Shown: positions 36,806 through 45,934, numbered from the stretch's first letter. The stretch: 48,773 nt of DNA from Methylobacter sp. (GCA_030699385.1 JAUYMY010000058.1:1-48773); one strand, 5' to 3'. Numbers and translations: made by a program. Notes: generated by a model not told the origin, from the sequence alone.

Positions 36806-37714
36806 TTAAAAATAGCCTTCACGCTTTTTCTGTTCCATCGAACCGGACTGGTCGTGGTCAATCATCCGTCCTTGCCGCTCTGAGGTGGTGGCCAATAGCA
36901 TTTCCTGGATGATTTCCGGCAATGTGGTGGCGGTGGATTCAACAGCGCCAGTTAATGGATAGCAACCCAGGGTGCGAAAACGCACTCTAAGCATCTGCGG
37001 CTGCTCGCCAGGCTCCAGCGGCATACGCTCGTCATCGACCATGATCCAGGTGCCATCACGCTGGACAACGGGACGCTCCTTGGCGAAATACAATTTTGGG
37101 ATGGGAATATTTTCCAGATGAATATATTGCCAGATGTCCAGTTCAGTCCAGTTAGATAGGGGAAATACTCGGATCGACTCATCTTTGTCGATCTTGCCGT
37201 TGTAAAGATTCCACAGTTCCGGCCGCTGATTTTTCGGATCCCAGCTGTGTTTTTTGTCACGAAACGAATAGATACGTTCCTTGGCACGGGATTTTTCTTC
37301 ATCGCGCCTTGCGCCGCCAAAGGCCGCATCGAAACGGTATTTATCCAGCGCCTGCTTGAGCGCTTCGGTCTTCATGATGTCGGTGTGCTGCTTGCTGCCA
37401 TAAGTAAAGGGATTGACGCCCTTGCTCACGCCTTCCTGGTTGGTATGGACGATCAACTCCAAGCCTAATTCGCGTGTATACCGGTCGCGAAACTCAATCA
37501 TTTCACGGAATTTCCAGGGGGTGTCGACGTGCAGCAGCGGAAATGGGGGCTTGCCGGGAAAGAATGCTTTCAGCGCCAGTTGCAACATGACGGCGGAATC
37601 CTTGCCGACCGAATAGAGCATCACCGGTCGCTCGAACTCTGCGGCTACCTCGCGGATGATGTGGATGCTTTCCGCTTCAAGCTGTTTCAGATGAGTCAAA
37701 TGATATGCAGTCAC
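36806..37714 (-). CDS. cysD: Sulfate adenylyltransferase subunit 2
   Basis: CysD forms adenosine 5'-phosphosulfate from ATP and sulfate, with CysN as GTPase partner, the first step of sulfate assimilation. The 302 residues have the PP-loop ATP motif [14 protein letters not shown] (about 34-47), [30 protein letters not shown] and [10 protein letters not shown], all standard. AGGAGG lies a few bases upstream of the ATG. It is the first gene of the minus-strand run cysD, four-helix-bundle gene, cysN, bioD, murF. Confidence 0.96.
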   Translation of the reverse strand: MTAYHLTHLKQLEAESIHIIREVAAEFERPVMLYSVGKDSAVMLQLALKAFFPGKPPFPLLHVDTPWKFREMIEFRDRYTRELGLELIVHTNQEGVSKGVNPFTYGSKQHTDIMKTEALKQALDKYRFDAAFGGARRDEEKSRAKERIYSFRDKKHSWDPKNQRPELWNLYNGKIDKDESIRVFPLSNWTELDIWQYIHLENIPIPKLYFAKERPVVQRDGTWIMVDDERMPLEPGEQPQMLRVRFRTLGCYPLTGAVESTATTLPEIIQEMLLATTSERQGRMIDHDQSGSMEQKKREGYF

Positions 37715-37798
37715 GCATAACCTCCTTAAAAAAATATAAATTTAAACGAATTATTTAGGTCGCAAAGATAGCCAAAAGTATTAAGTGCTTCAGTAAAG

Positions 37799-38677
37799 TT
37801 AAGGATTGCAGTAACTGCAATAGCGGGCTGAGGCGTATTCCAGTTCCCGCTCTACCAACACCTCATGCGCGCACCGAACGCAGCGGTGAATGTCCCCTTT
37901 CGCTTTGTGGGTTGGTGTACCGCAGTCCTCGCAGGGGAGTCCACGCACCATTTCGGCTAGATAAAAGCCCGGCGCACCGCACGCGGGACAGAGCGAATCT
38001 AGGCGCTGAGCCAGATTTTCTGCGGCCAGCCGGATGTTTTCCAAGCGTGTTGGATTAGCGAACGCGCGCATGTCGGTCTCGACGAAAGCTCGTCCGTTCG
38101 GCGCTAAATTCAATGCCCAGGTTACTGCATCCTCTAAGCTGGGCCAGTCAGCCAACCCTTTGCGGAATTCGGGGTGATTTTCGTCCTCTGGACGAACCAC
38201 CAAGTAGTGCTCGGGAAATCCGGCCGATAGGGCGAAATCCTCTGCCTCCTCCCAACTCTCGATCAGACGGTGAGAAAAATTGGTCTTGCCTGCTGAATTT
38301 GCGATGACTTCAATACCTAGCCGGTCGTCTATCCAGATCAACAGTTCCCTGTTCCAGGGCAGTATTCCGGTAAACGGATCGCTGCCAAACGAACCCTCGC
38401 TGGCGAGGCCGATGGAAAGCCCCGACAAGTCCATGCCGATGCGTGCTTTTTTACGAGCTGCATCCAGTTGGGAACCGTCGCGCGCAATATCGCGGGTAAA
38501 GGTGCCGAGAAGGTCCGTGTCAAATCCCCCCACTTTTTCTACACAGCAGCCCAGCAGCTTTTTCAGTGTTGGTGCAATCACGTCTTCTTTGCTGTGTTGA
38601 GTGAGTAGTGCTACCCGTTGGTTGCGATAGCAGCGTGCCGAGGGTTTATGCTGTGATTGCTGTCTGTTCTCGCTCAT
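37799..38677 (-). CDS. DUF6671 zinc-ribbon protein
   Basis: A 292-residue protein that I assign to DUF6671; function unknown. The N-terminal half has RVALLTQHSKEDVIAPTL, GFDTDLLGTFTRDIARDGS and SEGSFGSDPFTG, conserved in the family. The C-terminal 70 residues hold several Cys pairs (CPACGAPGF, LPCEDCGTPT, CVRCAHE, YCSYCNP) that form zinc ribbons. Location upstream of cysD, on the same strand with an 84-bp gap, may be coincidental. The assignment is from memory of the motif pattern. Confidence 0.7.
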   Translation of the reverse strand: MSENRQQSQHKPSARCYRNQRVALLTQHSKEDVIAPTLKKLLGCCVEKVGGFDTDLLGTFTRDIARDGSQLDAARKKARIGMDLSGLSIGLASEGSFGSDPFTGILPWNRELLIWIDDRLGIEVIANSAGKTNFSHRLIESWEEAEDFALSAGFPEHYLVVRPEDENHPEFRKGLADWPSLEDAVTWALNLAPNGRAFVETDMRAFANPTRLENIRLAAENLAQRLDSLCPACGAPGFYLAEMVRGLPCEDCGTPTHKAKGDIHRCVRCAHEVLVERELEYASARYCSYCNP

Positions 38678-38803
38678 GTTCTTAATTAGTAACCGGTTGA
38701 TGTGCCAACTCTTGCAAAGCAGGTAAATAAAAGATGAGGCAAATATTTACATCTTCCTGAATGTGGATTTAATTAGGGAGTTACTGATAGAAAAGTTATG
38801 GCT

Positions 38804-40354
38804 TTAATTCGGCTCAATAAATCCTATAGTTTCAACGGTGATGTTTTTCAGTTTTGAACTACTTCTATAATCATGTATGAATTCAACGACATCGTAGGCA
38901 ATAGATTTTGATTTGGCGCAATCAATAATCACTTTTGAATTGACCGGGATAGTCTCCAAAGCCTGGATGATGCTGGCCTTATTGAAGAAAGAAACTTCTT
39001 CTGCCAAGACAATATGGTGTACTTCGCGCCCATCTTCTGTCGTGATGGCATCTTTCATGTAATAAGCGTTGAGGTAACTATGGCGCAAGGTGTAGAAGAT
39101 CCCGAAAACCATGCCGATGGTAATCCCTTTCAGCAAATCGGTTGCCAATATACCAATAACAGTCGCTACAAAAGGCGCAAACTGCTCCCAGCCTAATAAG
39201 TACATCTGTTTAAAGAGAGTCGGTTTGGCCAGCTTGTAGCCCACCATAATCAATATCGCTGCCAAGCTGGCAAGTGGCACCCTATTCAGTAATTCTGCAA
39301 TGGTCATCGCGCTGATCAATAAAAAAACGCCATAAAGTATTGCTGACAGTTTTGTTTTGGCACCAAAGGTTATGTTTGCAGTACTTCGTACAATAACCTG
39401 TGCAATAGGTAATCCACCAATCAGACCGGAGACAATATTGCCCAATCCCTGAGCCTTCAACTCCCTGTTAGTCGGCGTAATTCTTTTATACGGGTCAAGC
39501 TTATCGACGGCCTCTACACACAACAGCGTTTCCAAACTTGCAACAATGGCCAATACAAAAGCTGTTTTCCAAACTTCAAAATTTGTTATTGCAGAAAAGT
39601 CGGGGAGGGTAAACTGGCTAAAAAAGCCGGTTAGATTTTCAGGAACAGGAATGCTAACCACTTGGTCGGCAGCCAAACTAAAATTCAATAGCCCATTTTG
39701 GTAAAGAGTATTTAATACTATACCCAAAACAACGACTACTATCGGACCCTGTATGAATTGAAACAGTTTGTGTTCATTTATCAACACGGTATCCCATAAT
39801 ATCAATATTGCTATTGATATGACTGCAATCAGTATAGCGCCTGGCGTAAAGGCATCAAAAGCACCAGCTATGGCTAATAAAGTGTCTCCTCCTTCAGTTT
39901 GGAAGTGAGAGAGGCCTCCTTCAGTATCTTTGGCATAGCCTAATGCATGGGGTATCTGTTTCAAAATAATCAACAGCCCGATACCTGTCAGCATTCCTTT
40001 AATAACCGAGGATGGGAAAAAGTAGGCGATAAAACCGGCCTTGGCAAAGCCCATAATAAGCTGAATAATGCCCGCCAGAACCACGGCCAATAGAAAAACA
40101 GGCCAAGAACCCAGCGTTTCGATTGCGGTTAATACAATGACGGCTAACCCGGCAGCACAGCCGGTAACGCCCAGAGACGAGCCGCTGGCTATGCCCACGA
40201 CAATGCCGCCGACAATGCCCCCTATGATACCGGCGAACAAGGGCGCACCAGATGCCAATGCAATTCCCAGGCATAAGGGAACCGCTACAAAAAACACCAC
40301 AATACTGGCAGGCAGGTCGCTTTTGAGTTCTTCAAACAGTATTTTTACTTCCAT
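38804..40354 (-). CDS. SulP family anion transporter
   Basis: A 516-residue inner-membrane transporter of the SulP/SLC26 family, with about ten to twelve membrane helices and a C-terminal STAS domain (about 430-516, with VSFFNKASIIQALETIP and VIIDCAKSKSIAYDVVEFIHDY). SulP members carry sulfate, bicarbonate or other anions; the nearby sulfate genes favour sulfate weakly, and bicarbonate remains possible. AAGGGA precedes the ATG. It is transcribed away from a TetR gene, with a perfect palindrome in the shared promoter region. Confidence 0.9.
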   Translation of the reverse strand: MEVKILFEELKSDLPASIVVFFVAVPLCLGIALASGAPLFAGIIGGIVGGIVVGIASGSSLGVTGCAAGLAVIVLTAIETLGSWPVFLLAVVLAGIIQLIMGFAKAGFIAYFFPSSVIKGMLTGIGLLIILKQIPHALGYAKDTEGGLSHFQTEGGDTLLAIAGAFDAFTPGAILIAVISIAILILWDTVLINEHKLFQFIQGPIVVVVLGIVLNTLYQNGLLNFSLAADQVVSIPVPENLTGFFSQFTLPDFSAITNFEVWKTAFVLAIVASLETLLCVEAVDKLDPYKRITPTNRELKAQGLGNIVSGLIGGLPIAQVIVRSTANITFGAKTKLSAILYGVFLLISAMTIAELLNRVPLASLAAILIMVGYKLAKPTLFKQMYLLGWEQFAPFVATVIGILATDLLKGITIGMVFGIFYTLRHSYLNAYYMKDAITTEDGREVHHIVLAEEVSFFNKASIIQALETIPVNSKVIIDCAKSKSIAYDVVEFIHDYRSSSKLKNITVETIGFIEPN

Positions 40355-40402
40355 AACAGATCCCTTTTAAACTTAAAGACAAAAACAGTAATGCTATTTA
40401 TA

Positions 40403-40423
40403 AAAGATAGTAACACTATCTTT
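40403..40423. promoter_or_regulatory. Palindromic operator candidate between SulP and TetR genes
   Basis: AAAGATAGT-AAC-ACTATCTTT is a perfect 9-bp inverted repeat with a 3-base centre, in the divergent gap 40355-40517. A second near-palindrome TTGCAAATTGCAA follows directly. Position and size fit a TetR-type operator controlling both genes. Confidence 0.6.
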
Positions 40424-40517
40424 GCAAATTGCAATACTTTCGGTTATGATTTTTACACATAAATATACGTAGCGGCACTCGCGGTCGACATCAACTACAC
40501 AAATGGAGCAGGGCGCT

Positions 40518-41207
40518 ATGGAAATTCAATTACAAATTAAAATGAATGAAAAATTATTTCTCAGGGATCCGGAGCAATCCGAACTGGGCAAAAAAATCAT
40601 TCTGCACAGCATTGAATGGATACACAAAAACGGGTTTGAAGCTTTCACCTTCAAAAAACTGGCGGAAGCTATTGGCACAACCGAGGCGGGTATTTATCGG
40701 TATTTTGAAAACAAGCACCGATTGCTAATCTACCTTACTGCCTGGTATTGGAGCTGGCTTGAATATCAAGTTACCTTTCAGACCAACAACATTAAAGATC
40801 CGGTTGTTAAGCTAAAAATGGTCATTCACTTGCTGGCGACCATGGTGGAGGACGATATTCGCACCAGTTATGTCGATGAAAGCATCCTGCATCAAATCAT
40901 TATTACCGAAGGTACCAAAGCCTATCTGACTAAGCGGGTATCGGAAGATAACAAAGACCATTTGTTTAAACCCTACAAAGACCTTTGTGCCGTTATCGGC
41001 AATATGATTTTGGAATGCAACCCCCACTATAAATATCCGAAATCATTAGCCTCAACTATTATTGAAATGGCGCATTTTCAGAATTTTTTTATGAATAACC
41101 TACCTTCGCTGACTGACTTCGGGAAAAGTAAAGATGAGGCGGAGATTGTGCTGTTTTTGGAGGATTTGGTGTTTTCCAGCTTACAATCGTCAAGCGTTGG
41201 CGGGTAA
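40518..41207 (+). CDS. TetR/AcrR family transcriptional regulator
   Basis: A 229-residue regulator with an N-terminal TetR helix-turn-helix (about 24-68): SIEWIHKNGFEAFTFKKLAEAIG then TEAGIYRYFENKHRLLIYL. The C-terminal ligand domain is not recognisable. I prefer the ATG at 40518, which has GGAGCAGGG upstream; an in-frame ATG at 40503 would add five residues. It is divergent from the SulP gene and very likely controls it through the palindrome between them. Confidence 0.85.
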   Translation: MEIQLQIKMNEKLFLRDPEQSELGKKIILHSIEWIHKNGFEAFTFKKLAEAIGTTEAGIYRYFENKHRLLIYLTAWYWSWLEYQVTFQTNNIKDPVVKLKMVIHLLATMVEDDIRTSYVDESILHQIIITEGTKAYLTKRVSEDNKDHLFKPYKDLCAVIGNMILECNPHYKYPKSLASTIIEMAHFQNFFMNNLPSLTDFGKSKDEAEIVLFLEDLVFSSLQSSSVGG

Positions 41208-41397
41208 TAATCGCTTAGTAAGTGTCCAAAATTTATTTCCGGATTTAGTTAAGTTCTGTATGCTACATAGCGATATGTTTTTGAGAGAAAGGTGTTGAGC
41301 AGTGAAGTTTGGGGGAATCATGCCAAACAGGTATTTCAACTGAGTATTTTAGTCACTAATAATGCTTATCTAACAGCACATTGAGCTTGGGGGGAGT
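41208..41397. other. Non-coding stretch after the TetR gene
   Basis: I see no gene or clear structural element here. Together with 41649-41898 it forms the flanks of a transposase remnant, so most of 41208-41898 is probably decayed mobile-element DNA. A small GCCAGC-TTC-GCTGGC hairpin lies at 41657-41671. Confidence 0.4.
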
Positions 41398-41648
41398 TTA
41401 GACAAACGACACCAAGGTTCCATAGGATTTTGAGTAAATAGCAATTCGATAGCTGTACCAGTCCATCAAGTTTACCTTAGCGTGAAGAATGCTATCCAGA
41501 TTGAGCGCAGCGTTTCAAGCTGATAGGACTTGGCACGAAAAAAATGGAGCAACTGATGGTAGCCCTTTTCGTCTAATAGCCAGTAGTGACACATCGAGGT
41601 GACACTCGCCATTTTGGTCGCTGCCAAGAAGCTCAGAATGATGGCGCA
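41398..41648 (-). pseudogene. Degenerate transposase fragment
   Basis: Translating the minus strand from 41648 gives FLAATKMASVTSMCHYWLL followed by DEKGYHQLLHFFRAKSYQLE. This looks like the N-terminal part of a DDE transposase of the kind with a WLLxxxGYxxLxHFFR motif. The frame hits a stop at 41472-41474. A -1/+1 shifted continuation (VNLMDWYSYRIAIYSKSYG) runs to a stop at 41398. No full transposase or clear IS ends are visible. The family assignment is tentative. Confidence 0.55.
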
Positions 41649-41898
41649 AAATAACAGCCAGCTTCGCTGGCGTGAGAATGTACTTTTAAATGTATGAAGG
41701 GCATGGGCAGAGCAGGCTTACTTGAGTATGCTGGCGGTCAGTCCGTTATTGCAAGGCAGGGGCATCGGCAAGCATTAACCTATTTTTGGAAATCTGCTTC
41801 GCCTTATTACTTCACCTATGCTCAGGCTAGAGCTTAGTTTTTCTGTTGCCCCGTCTTAATTTGGTCGTCACTTTTTTCCGTAGGTGCTATCGGTCAGA

Positions 41899-42429
41899 CT
41901 AATCAATCTGGCTCACCAACTCGCCAAATGCCGTTACTTGCTCCCAGTCAGTAAATTCAATAATCGCGGTAGGATCAGTTGGCCCTTTGGTCATCCACAT
42001 GATAAAACGAATCACCGTCCGATCAAACAGGCTATAGCTTGGGTAATCAATTTTCCCCGCAAACACCGTCAGTTGTTTAGGTGTCCAGCTCATACGTTTT
42101 AGAAATTTCTTCAAGTAGGGATTGGTATCAGGTTGTCGTTTTTCAGCCTTTCTGGCTACTACATTGACTGAGAAAAAGGCATTGTCCTTGCTGTCTAATA
42201 CTGGCTGGTTGTGCTCAATAAAAGCCTGTATTGCCGGATCGTGGTGACCATAATGAATGCTTGCGCCGATGATGATTTTATCGAAGCGATTCAAATCAAC
42301 GTTATCCGCCGCTTCAATAGGCACCAATGTGACGTGATGGTCATGCCGTTCAATAACAGATCGCAGCTTCTGGCATATCTTTAACGTTTGCCCATTTTTT
42401 GAGGCGTAAACGATCAAAACATTCGACAT
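41899..42429 (-). CDS. hemG: Flavodoxin-type protoporphyrinogen oxidase (HemG-like)
   Basis: A 176-residue flavodoxin domain matching HemG, the quinone-linked protoporphyrinogen IX dehydrogenase of haem synthesis. The FMN phosphate loop is YASKNGQTLKIC (about 7-18), and the conserved IIIGASIHYGHHDPAIQAF and FFSVNVVARKAEKRQPDTNPYLKKF segments are present. The long insert in the C-terminal half (WTPKQLTVFAGKIDY, MWMTKGPTDP) is the HemG hallmark. The ATG at 42429 has GGGAG upstream; 22 codons before it are open but lack a ribosome site. Confidence 0.88.
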   Translation of the reverse strand: MSNVLIVYASKNGQTLKICQKLRSVIERHDHHVTLVPIEAADNVDLNRFDKIIIGASIHYGHHDPAIQAFIEHNQPVLDSKDNAFFSVNVVARKAEKRQPDTNPYLKKFLKRMSWTPKQLTVFAGKIDYPSYSLFDRTVIRFIMWMTKGPTDPTAIIEFTDWEQVTAFGELVSQID

Positions 42430-42741
42430 ATTCAAACTCCCTATTTCATCAGTTGGTACTACAAAACGGACATCCGCAGGCTTATTAAAACACAAACCCT
42501 ATAACATCATAGAACACCCATAGGCTTGTCGGCACAGCGCTTGACGTTTTCAAGCAGCACTAATTTCAGCCCTAATATCATCCCTAGGCCAATACCGACC
42601 ACTGAATGGACAATTGTCAATTGACGCCGCTATTTTTAAGATTAGAGTACATTTTTAAAGAATTTGCCCAAAAGTTAGCATAATCCTCCAGGAAAATTTA
42701 ATACACTCAAATTGGCATAGTATGATTAAAAAGGAAAGATC
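42430..42741. other. Intergenic region with repeat copy 1
   Basis: The gap upstream of the HDOD gene holds one copy of a 36-bp repeat (42598-42633). On the minus strand an open frame of about 42 codons runs from the repeat down to a stop at 42507, with RRQLTIVHSVVGIG near its start. It has no start codon at its head and may be a gene remnant attached to the repeat. Confidence 0.5.
42598..42633 (+). repeat. 36-bp direct repeat, copy 1
   Basis: Starts ACCACTGAATGGACAATTG and ends GACGCCGCTAT. It is identical over 36 bases to 44829-44864. It contains two overlapping palindromes, GACAATTGTC and GTCAATTGAC. The 60 bases to its left are also similar, less exactly, to those left of copy 2 (shared ATATCATCCC and AGCACT). 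Confidence 0.9.
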
Positions 42742-44748
42742 ATGACCTACACAAGTATGGATAATGCTGCGCTAATTAAAGCCGCCCAATCAATTCTAAC
42801 AGATGACATCAAGCATCTTCAGATTATGCCAGAGGCTGCCCTTAAACTATTAAAGCTGGTTAATGACGACAACGTCAGTATCGAAAAATTATCCAGGGTT
42901 ATAGCAACAGAACCGGTGTTAACCGCTAAAATCCTAAAGCAGATTAATTCTGCCGCATACGCCCTACCCGGCAAAACAACCTCCATTAAGCACGCGGTGA
43001 CGATGCTGGGGTTGTCTACTGTACGCCAATTGGCAATAACCCAACTGTTTTATGACAAGCTCATACAGCGAGACACTACGAAATCCTTCAACCTTCTGTT
43101 TTTCTGGAAACATTGCCTTTATGTCGCTTCATTAAGCAAAAGAATAGCTATCGCACTTAACTATCCTGACCCTGATCTGATCTATACCGGTGGCCTGTTG
43201 CACGATATAGGTAAGCTCGTTTTGGAAAACTATGGACGCGTCACTTACAGTGACTTTATCGATGTCATTAATAACAACAAACATTTCTTTATTGAGGCGG
43301 AAGAGCGGCGCTTTTTTGGCATAACGCATACTGAGATTGGCCATATTTTTTGTCTCGAATGGCAATTACCTCCTTCAATGACGGCAATCGTTACTTATCA
43401 CCACAACCCGCCAGACCGGGCATCGCCCTACGCTAACTTTAAAACGGAGATCGCTATCGTTGCCCTAGCAAACTATATAGCCTGGGTACAAGGTATCGGC
43501 TCTGCGACCTATGTTAGCCACCCAAGCCAAGGTGATTTATTCGAATTAATTGATATTGACGCACTCAATCTTGATGCTCTGCTGCAACAGGTGGATCAGG
43601 ACATGCGAAGTACCGAAGAATTCTATGACATAAAGCTACAGGATTTAACCACATTACGCGCGTCAGTGGTCAAAGCAACGATCAATCTACGCCAGATAAA
43701 TACCGATAAGCCCTGTGTGCCCAACCCTACCCCTAACAAGATCTCGTCATCGTGTTTAACAACGCCGCATCACAGCCTGGACCCTAATGAGTTTATCCCG
43801 CAAACGCTGGAAGCAATACATGACGAATTCTCTTTTGACCATAGCATTTTATTCACCATCGATCCTAAGCACCGCTGTCTCATGGCATCGCACTGGTGGC
43901 CTAAATCAACATTGTCAACACAACAACCCTTGATGATCGGCATTAACAATATTTCCGGTTTATTATTACGCTGTCTACGCGAAAAAATAGCCGTCATTAT
44001 CAATGCCACAGTAGAACCTGACAGCCCCCTCATTCAACAGTTAAAGACCACTGAGTTCATAGCTGCCCCGGTATTGCACGACAATCATTTAACCAGCCTC
44101 CTGTATGCCGACTACTCACTATCCAAACACCCCATCCATGAACAATTAAGACTCGACATCATGCCGATTGCAGCTGAATTAGGTTTTGCCATGTTCAATG
44201 CTAAACAATATCGCCAAGAAAAAAAACGCGCTCAAATCGATCATTTAACGCAGCTTTTCAATAAACAAATGATTCATGAGTTCCTGACTGAAATCTTTCA
44301 AAAAGATAAACCCCAACGAACAAATATCGCCGTTGGCTTCCTTGATATAGATAACTTTAAACTGTTTAATGATACCTGTGGTCATCAGATGGGAGACGAA
44401 GCATTGAAAATCGTTGCCGATATTTTACGTAGCTTAACCCGCCCTGGTGATTTCATAGGTCGCTATGGAGGAGAAGAATTTCTATTTGTCCTTAAAAACA
44501 CCGACCAAGCAGGTGCCTACCGTTATGCTGAACGCATAAGAGTAGAAATTGAGCGTCGCGGTAAGATTATGAGCCAACGATTTCAGGGGCTTCAACTCAC
44601 CATTAGCATCGGTATCTCTCTGTATAGCCAGCAATATGGCCATTACACCGACATGATCGAAGTCGCCGATCAAGCAATGTATCAAGCAAAAAAAACGGGT
44701 AGAAACAAAGTTGTCATATTGCCTAATCTAGCCTTAGCCAACTCGTAA
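42742..44748 (+). CDS. HDOD-GAF-like-GGDEF signalling protein
   Basis: A 668-residue cytoplasmic protein with no membrane helix. The HDOD domain spans about 20-230 (LQIMPEAALKLLKLVNDD, HAVTMLGLSTVRQLAI) and carries GGLLHDIGKLVLENYG at about 151-166. A GAF-like region follows (about 355-485, with FSFDHSILFTIDPKHRCLMA). A GGDEF domain with an intact GGEEF signature (YGGEEFLFVLK, about 575-580) closes it. The protein probably makes c-di-GMP in response to a signal bound by the HDOD/GAF part. AAAGGAAAGATC precedes the ATG. It is bracketed by two copies of a 36-bp repeat. Confidence 0.9.
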   Translation: MTYTSMDNAALIKAAQSILTDDIKHLQIMPEAALKLLKLVNDDNVSIEKLSRVIATEPVLTAKILKQINSAAYALPGKTTSIKHAVTMLGLSTVRQLAITQLFYDKLIQRDTTKSFNLLFFWKHCLYVASLSKRIAIALNYPDPDLIYTGGLLHDIGKLVLENYGRVTYSDFIDVINNNKHFFIEAEERRFFGITHTEIGHIFCLEWQLPPSMTAIVTYHHNPPDRASPYANFKTEIAIVALANYIAWVQGIGSATYVSHPSQGDLFELIDIDALNLDALLQQVDQDMRSTEEFYDIKLQDLTTLRASVVKATINLRQINTDKPCVPNPTPNKISSSCLTTPHHSLDPNEFIPQTLEAIHDEFSFDHSILFTIDPKHRCLMASHWWPKSTLSTQQPLMIGINNISGLLLRCLREKIAVIINATVEPDSPLIQQLKTTEFIAAPVLHDNHLTSLLYADYSLSKHPIHEQLRLDIMPIAAELGFAMFNAKQYRQEKKRAQIDHLTQLFNKQMIHEFLTEIFQKDKPQRTNIAVGFLDIDNFKLFNDTCGHQMGDEALKIVADILRSLTRPGDFIGRYGGEEFLFVLKNTDQAGAYRYAERIRVEIERRGKIMSQRFQGLQLTISIGISLYSQQYGHYTDMIEVADQAMYQAKKTGRNKVVILPNLALANS

Positions 44749-44828
44749 CCCGATTAACCGAACAGGCCGTTTATCAGCACAGCAGTAGCACTCGTTTTAA
44801 CCAAAATATCATCCCCACGTCAACATCA

Positions 44829-44864
44829 ACCACTGAATGGACAATTGTCAATTGACGCCGCTAT
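44829..44864 (+). repeat. 36-bp direct repeat, copy 2
   Basis: Identical to 42598-42633. Its right edge at 44864 is exactly where recognisable mazF sequence ends, so the repeat marks the breakpoint of that gene. Confidence 0.9.
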
Positions 44865-44967
44865 AGTTAGCCGAATCGTTACTGACAATGACAGCGGGTC
44901 GAGTTTTACGAATTTCACTACCCACCGATGGGTCAAATTCAACCCACTAGACTTCACCGCATTTCAT
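44865..44967 (-). pseudogene. mazF: Truncated MazF-type toxin gene
   Basis: The minus strand from 44967 reads MKCGEV, stop, then WVEFDPSVGSEIRKTRPAVI and VSNDSANY, the start of a MazF-family endoribonuclease. One codon is TAG where the family has Trp, and the reading ends at the 36-bp repeat after about 34 codons. The remaining two-thirds are absent. The ATG overlaps the antitoxin stop by 14 bases, the usual coupling of such pairs. Confidence 0.85.
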
Positions 44968-45187
44968 TTGCCATGTCTCCGGTGATGCCATTGCGCCATT
45001 CTATAGCTTCGCTTTCCCGCCCTTTATCAGCGGCCATTGCTTTATACCCGTCATCCATACGGGTATCCATAACATGGGGTCTTACTAGGTCTTCAATGAA
45101 TTGACTTATTTTGCCTTTGCCAATTGTTCGGTGCAGACCTTCATAAACTATTTCATCTAAAGTAATCGTCATTTTCTTGTGCATCAT
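44954..45187 (-). CDS. MazE-type antitoxin (partner toxin broken)
   Basis: A 77-residue antitoxin-like protein with an N-terminal ribbon-helix-helix type start (KKMTITLDEIVYEGLHRTIGKG) and KISQFIEDLVRPHV. The C-terminal tail ends DMANEMR and would bind a MazF toxin. The reading frame is intact though the toxin gene is destroyed. The start ATG at 45187 has AGG upstream; a later Met at residue 6 is possible. An intact antitoxin without toxin could protect against related toxins elsewhere in the genome. Confidence 0.75.
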   Translation of the reverse strand: MMHKKMTITLDEIVYEGLHRTIGKGKISQFIEDLVRPHVMDTRMDDGYKAMAADKGRESEAIEWRNGITGDMANEMR

Positions 45188-45293
45188 AAGCGCCTAAATA
45201 AGGCACACGTATAATGTATAGTAGTGTAATTAAAATTTGGCCAAAAAATTGTCATCACTGTCAGAAAATGTCTTATTTATTTAACAGCTTGAA

Positions 45294-45644
45294 ATGCGTG
45301 GACTGGCACCTGCAAAGTTATTACAAGCATTGGCCAGCTCACCGTTAGGTAAAGTGTTAAGCGATGCCAAAAGTGGCGCCCCGGTTGAATTAAGACCGGT
45401 GGACAGTTTTTACATCCGTCCTGTCGTTGCCAAGCAACCTCAGGACATCAGCCTGAAAGGTTTTTGGCAAGGAGCGAAACCGTTGCCAAACACGATAGAA
45501 CAGAGTCAGCCAGCGACTATTCCGGCGATGTTGATTAAAAAAGGCGGCGATTTTCCTGCGTTTTGGCAAAAACAAAATTTCTTTATTGAAGTCATGGAGG
45601 ATTTTTATCTTAGAATACGCAAGAATATCTTGAAAGGTCTGTGA
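45294..45644 (+). CDS. Hypothetical protein
   Basis: A 116-residue protein I do not recognise. It has LLQALASSPLGKVLSDAKSG near the start, PVELRPVDSFYIRPVV, and an IKKGGDFPAFW followed by FIEVMEDFYLRIRK at the C-terminus, which looks like a conserved folded end. There is no signal peptide or membrane segment. No good ribosome site precedes the ATG. It is divergent from the antitoxin gene across 106 bases, so it may belong to the same accessory region. Confidence 0.5.
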   Translation: MRGLAPAKLLQALASSPLGKVLSDAKSGAPVELRPVDSFYIRPVVAKQPQDISLKGFWQGAKPLPNTIEQSQPATIPAMLIKKGGDFPAFWQKQNFFIEVMEDFYLRIRKNILKGL

Positions 45645-45671
45645 TCTTTCAAGGAAAAACTATATTTGTGT

Positions 45672-45875
45672 TTAAGCTAAAAAATCAGAGCCATGAACCG
45701 TTTTACAAATCGCCTCAAAGGGAAACTCTGGGCGTATGCCATGAATAATCCACCAATAGCCGACACCTTGATCAAGAGTGATTTTGCAATATGATTTATC
45801 ACGCCACGTTAACTCTAACTTTCGTTCGTGCGGCAAGTTAATAAGGGAACTGGCGGAAGAACACCATTCCAGCAC
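45672..45875 (-). CDS. Possible small protein or gene remnant
   Basis: A 67-residue frame on the minus strand beginning at a GTG. It contains ELTWRDKSYCKITLDQG and YWWIIHGIRPEFPFEAI, which looks more protein-like than random sequence. It lacks an ATG and a ribosome site, and seven further codons are open upstream. I do not recognise it. It fills most of the gap before the PPOX-family gene. Confidence 0.25.
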   Translation of the reverse strand: MLEWCSSASSLINLPHERKLELTWRDKSYCKITLDQGVGYWWIIHGIRPEFPFEAICKTVHGSDFLA

Positions 45876-45934
45876 CGTCGAACAGGCTAAAACCTAACGC
45901 CATTTTTACCCATCCATAACACCGAGGAATAGCA

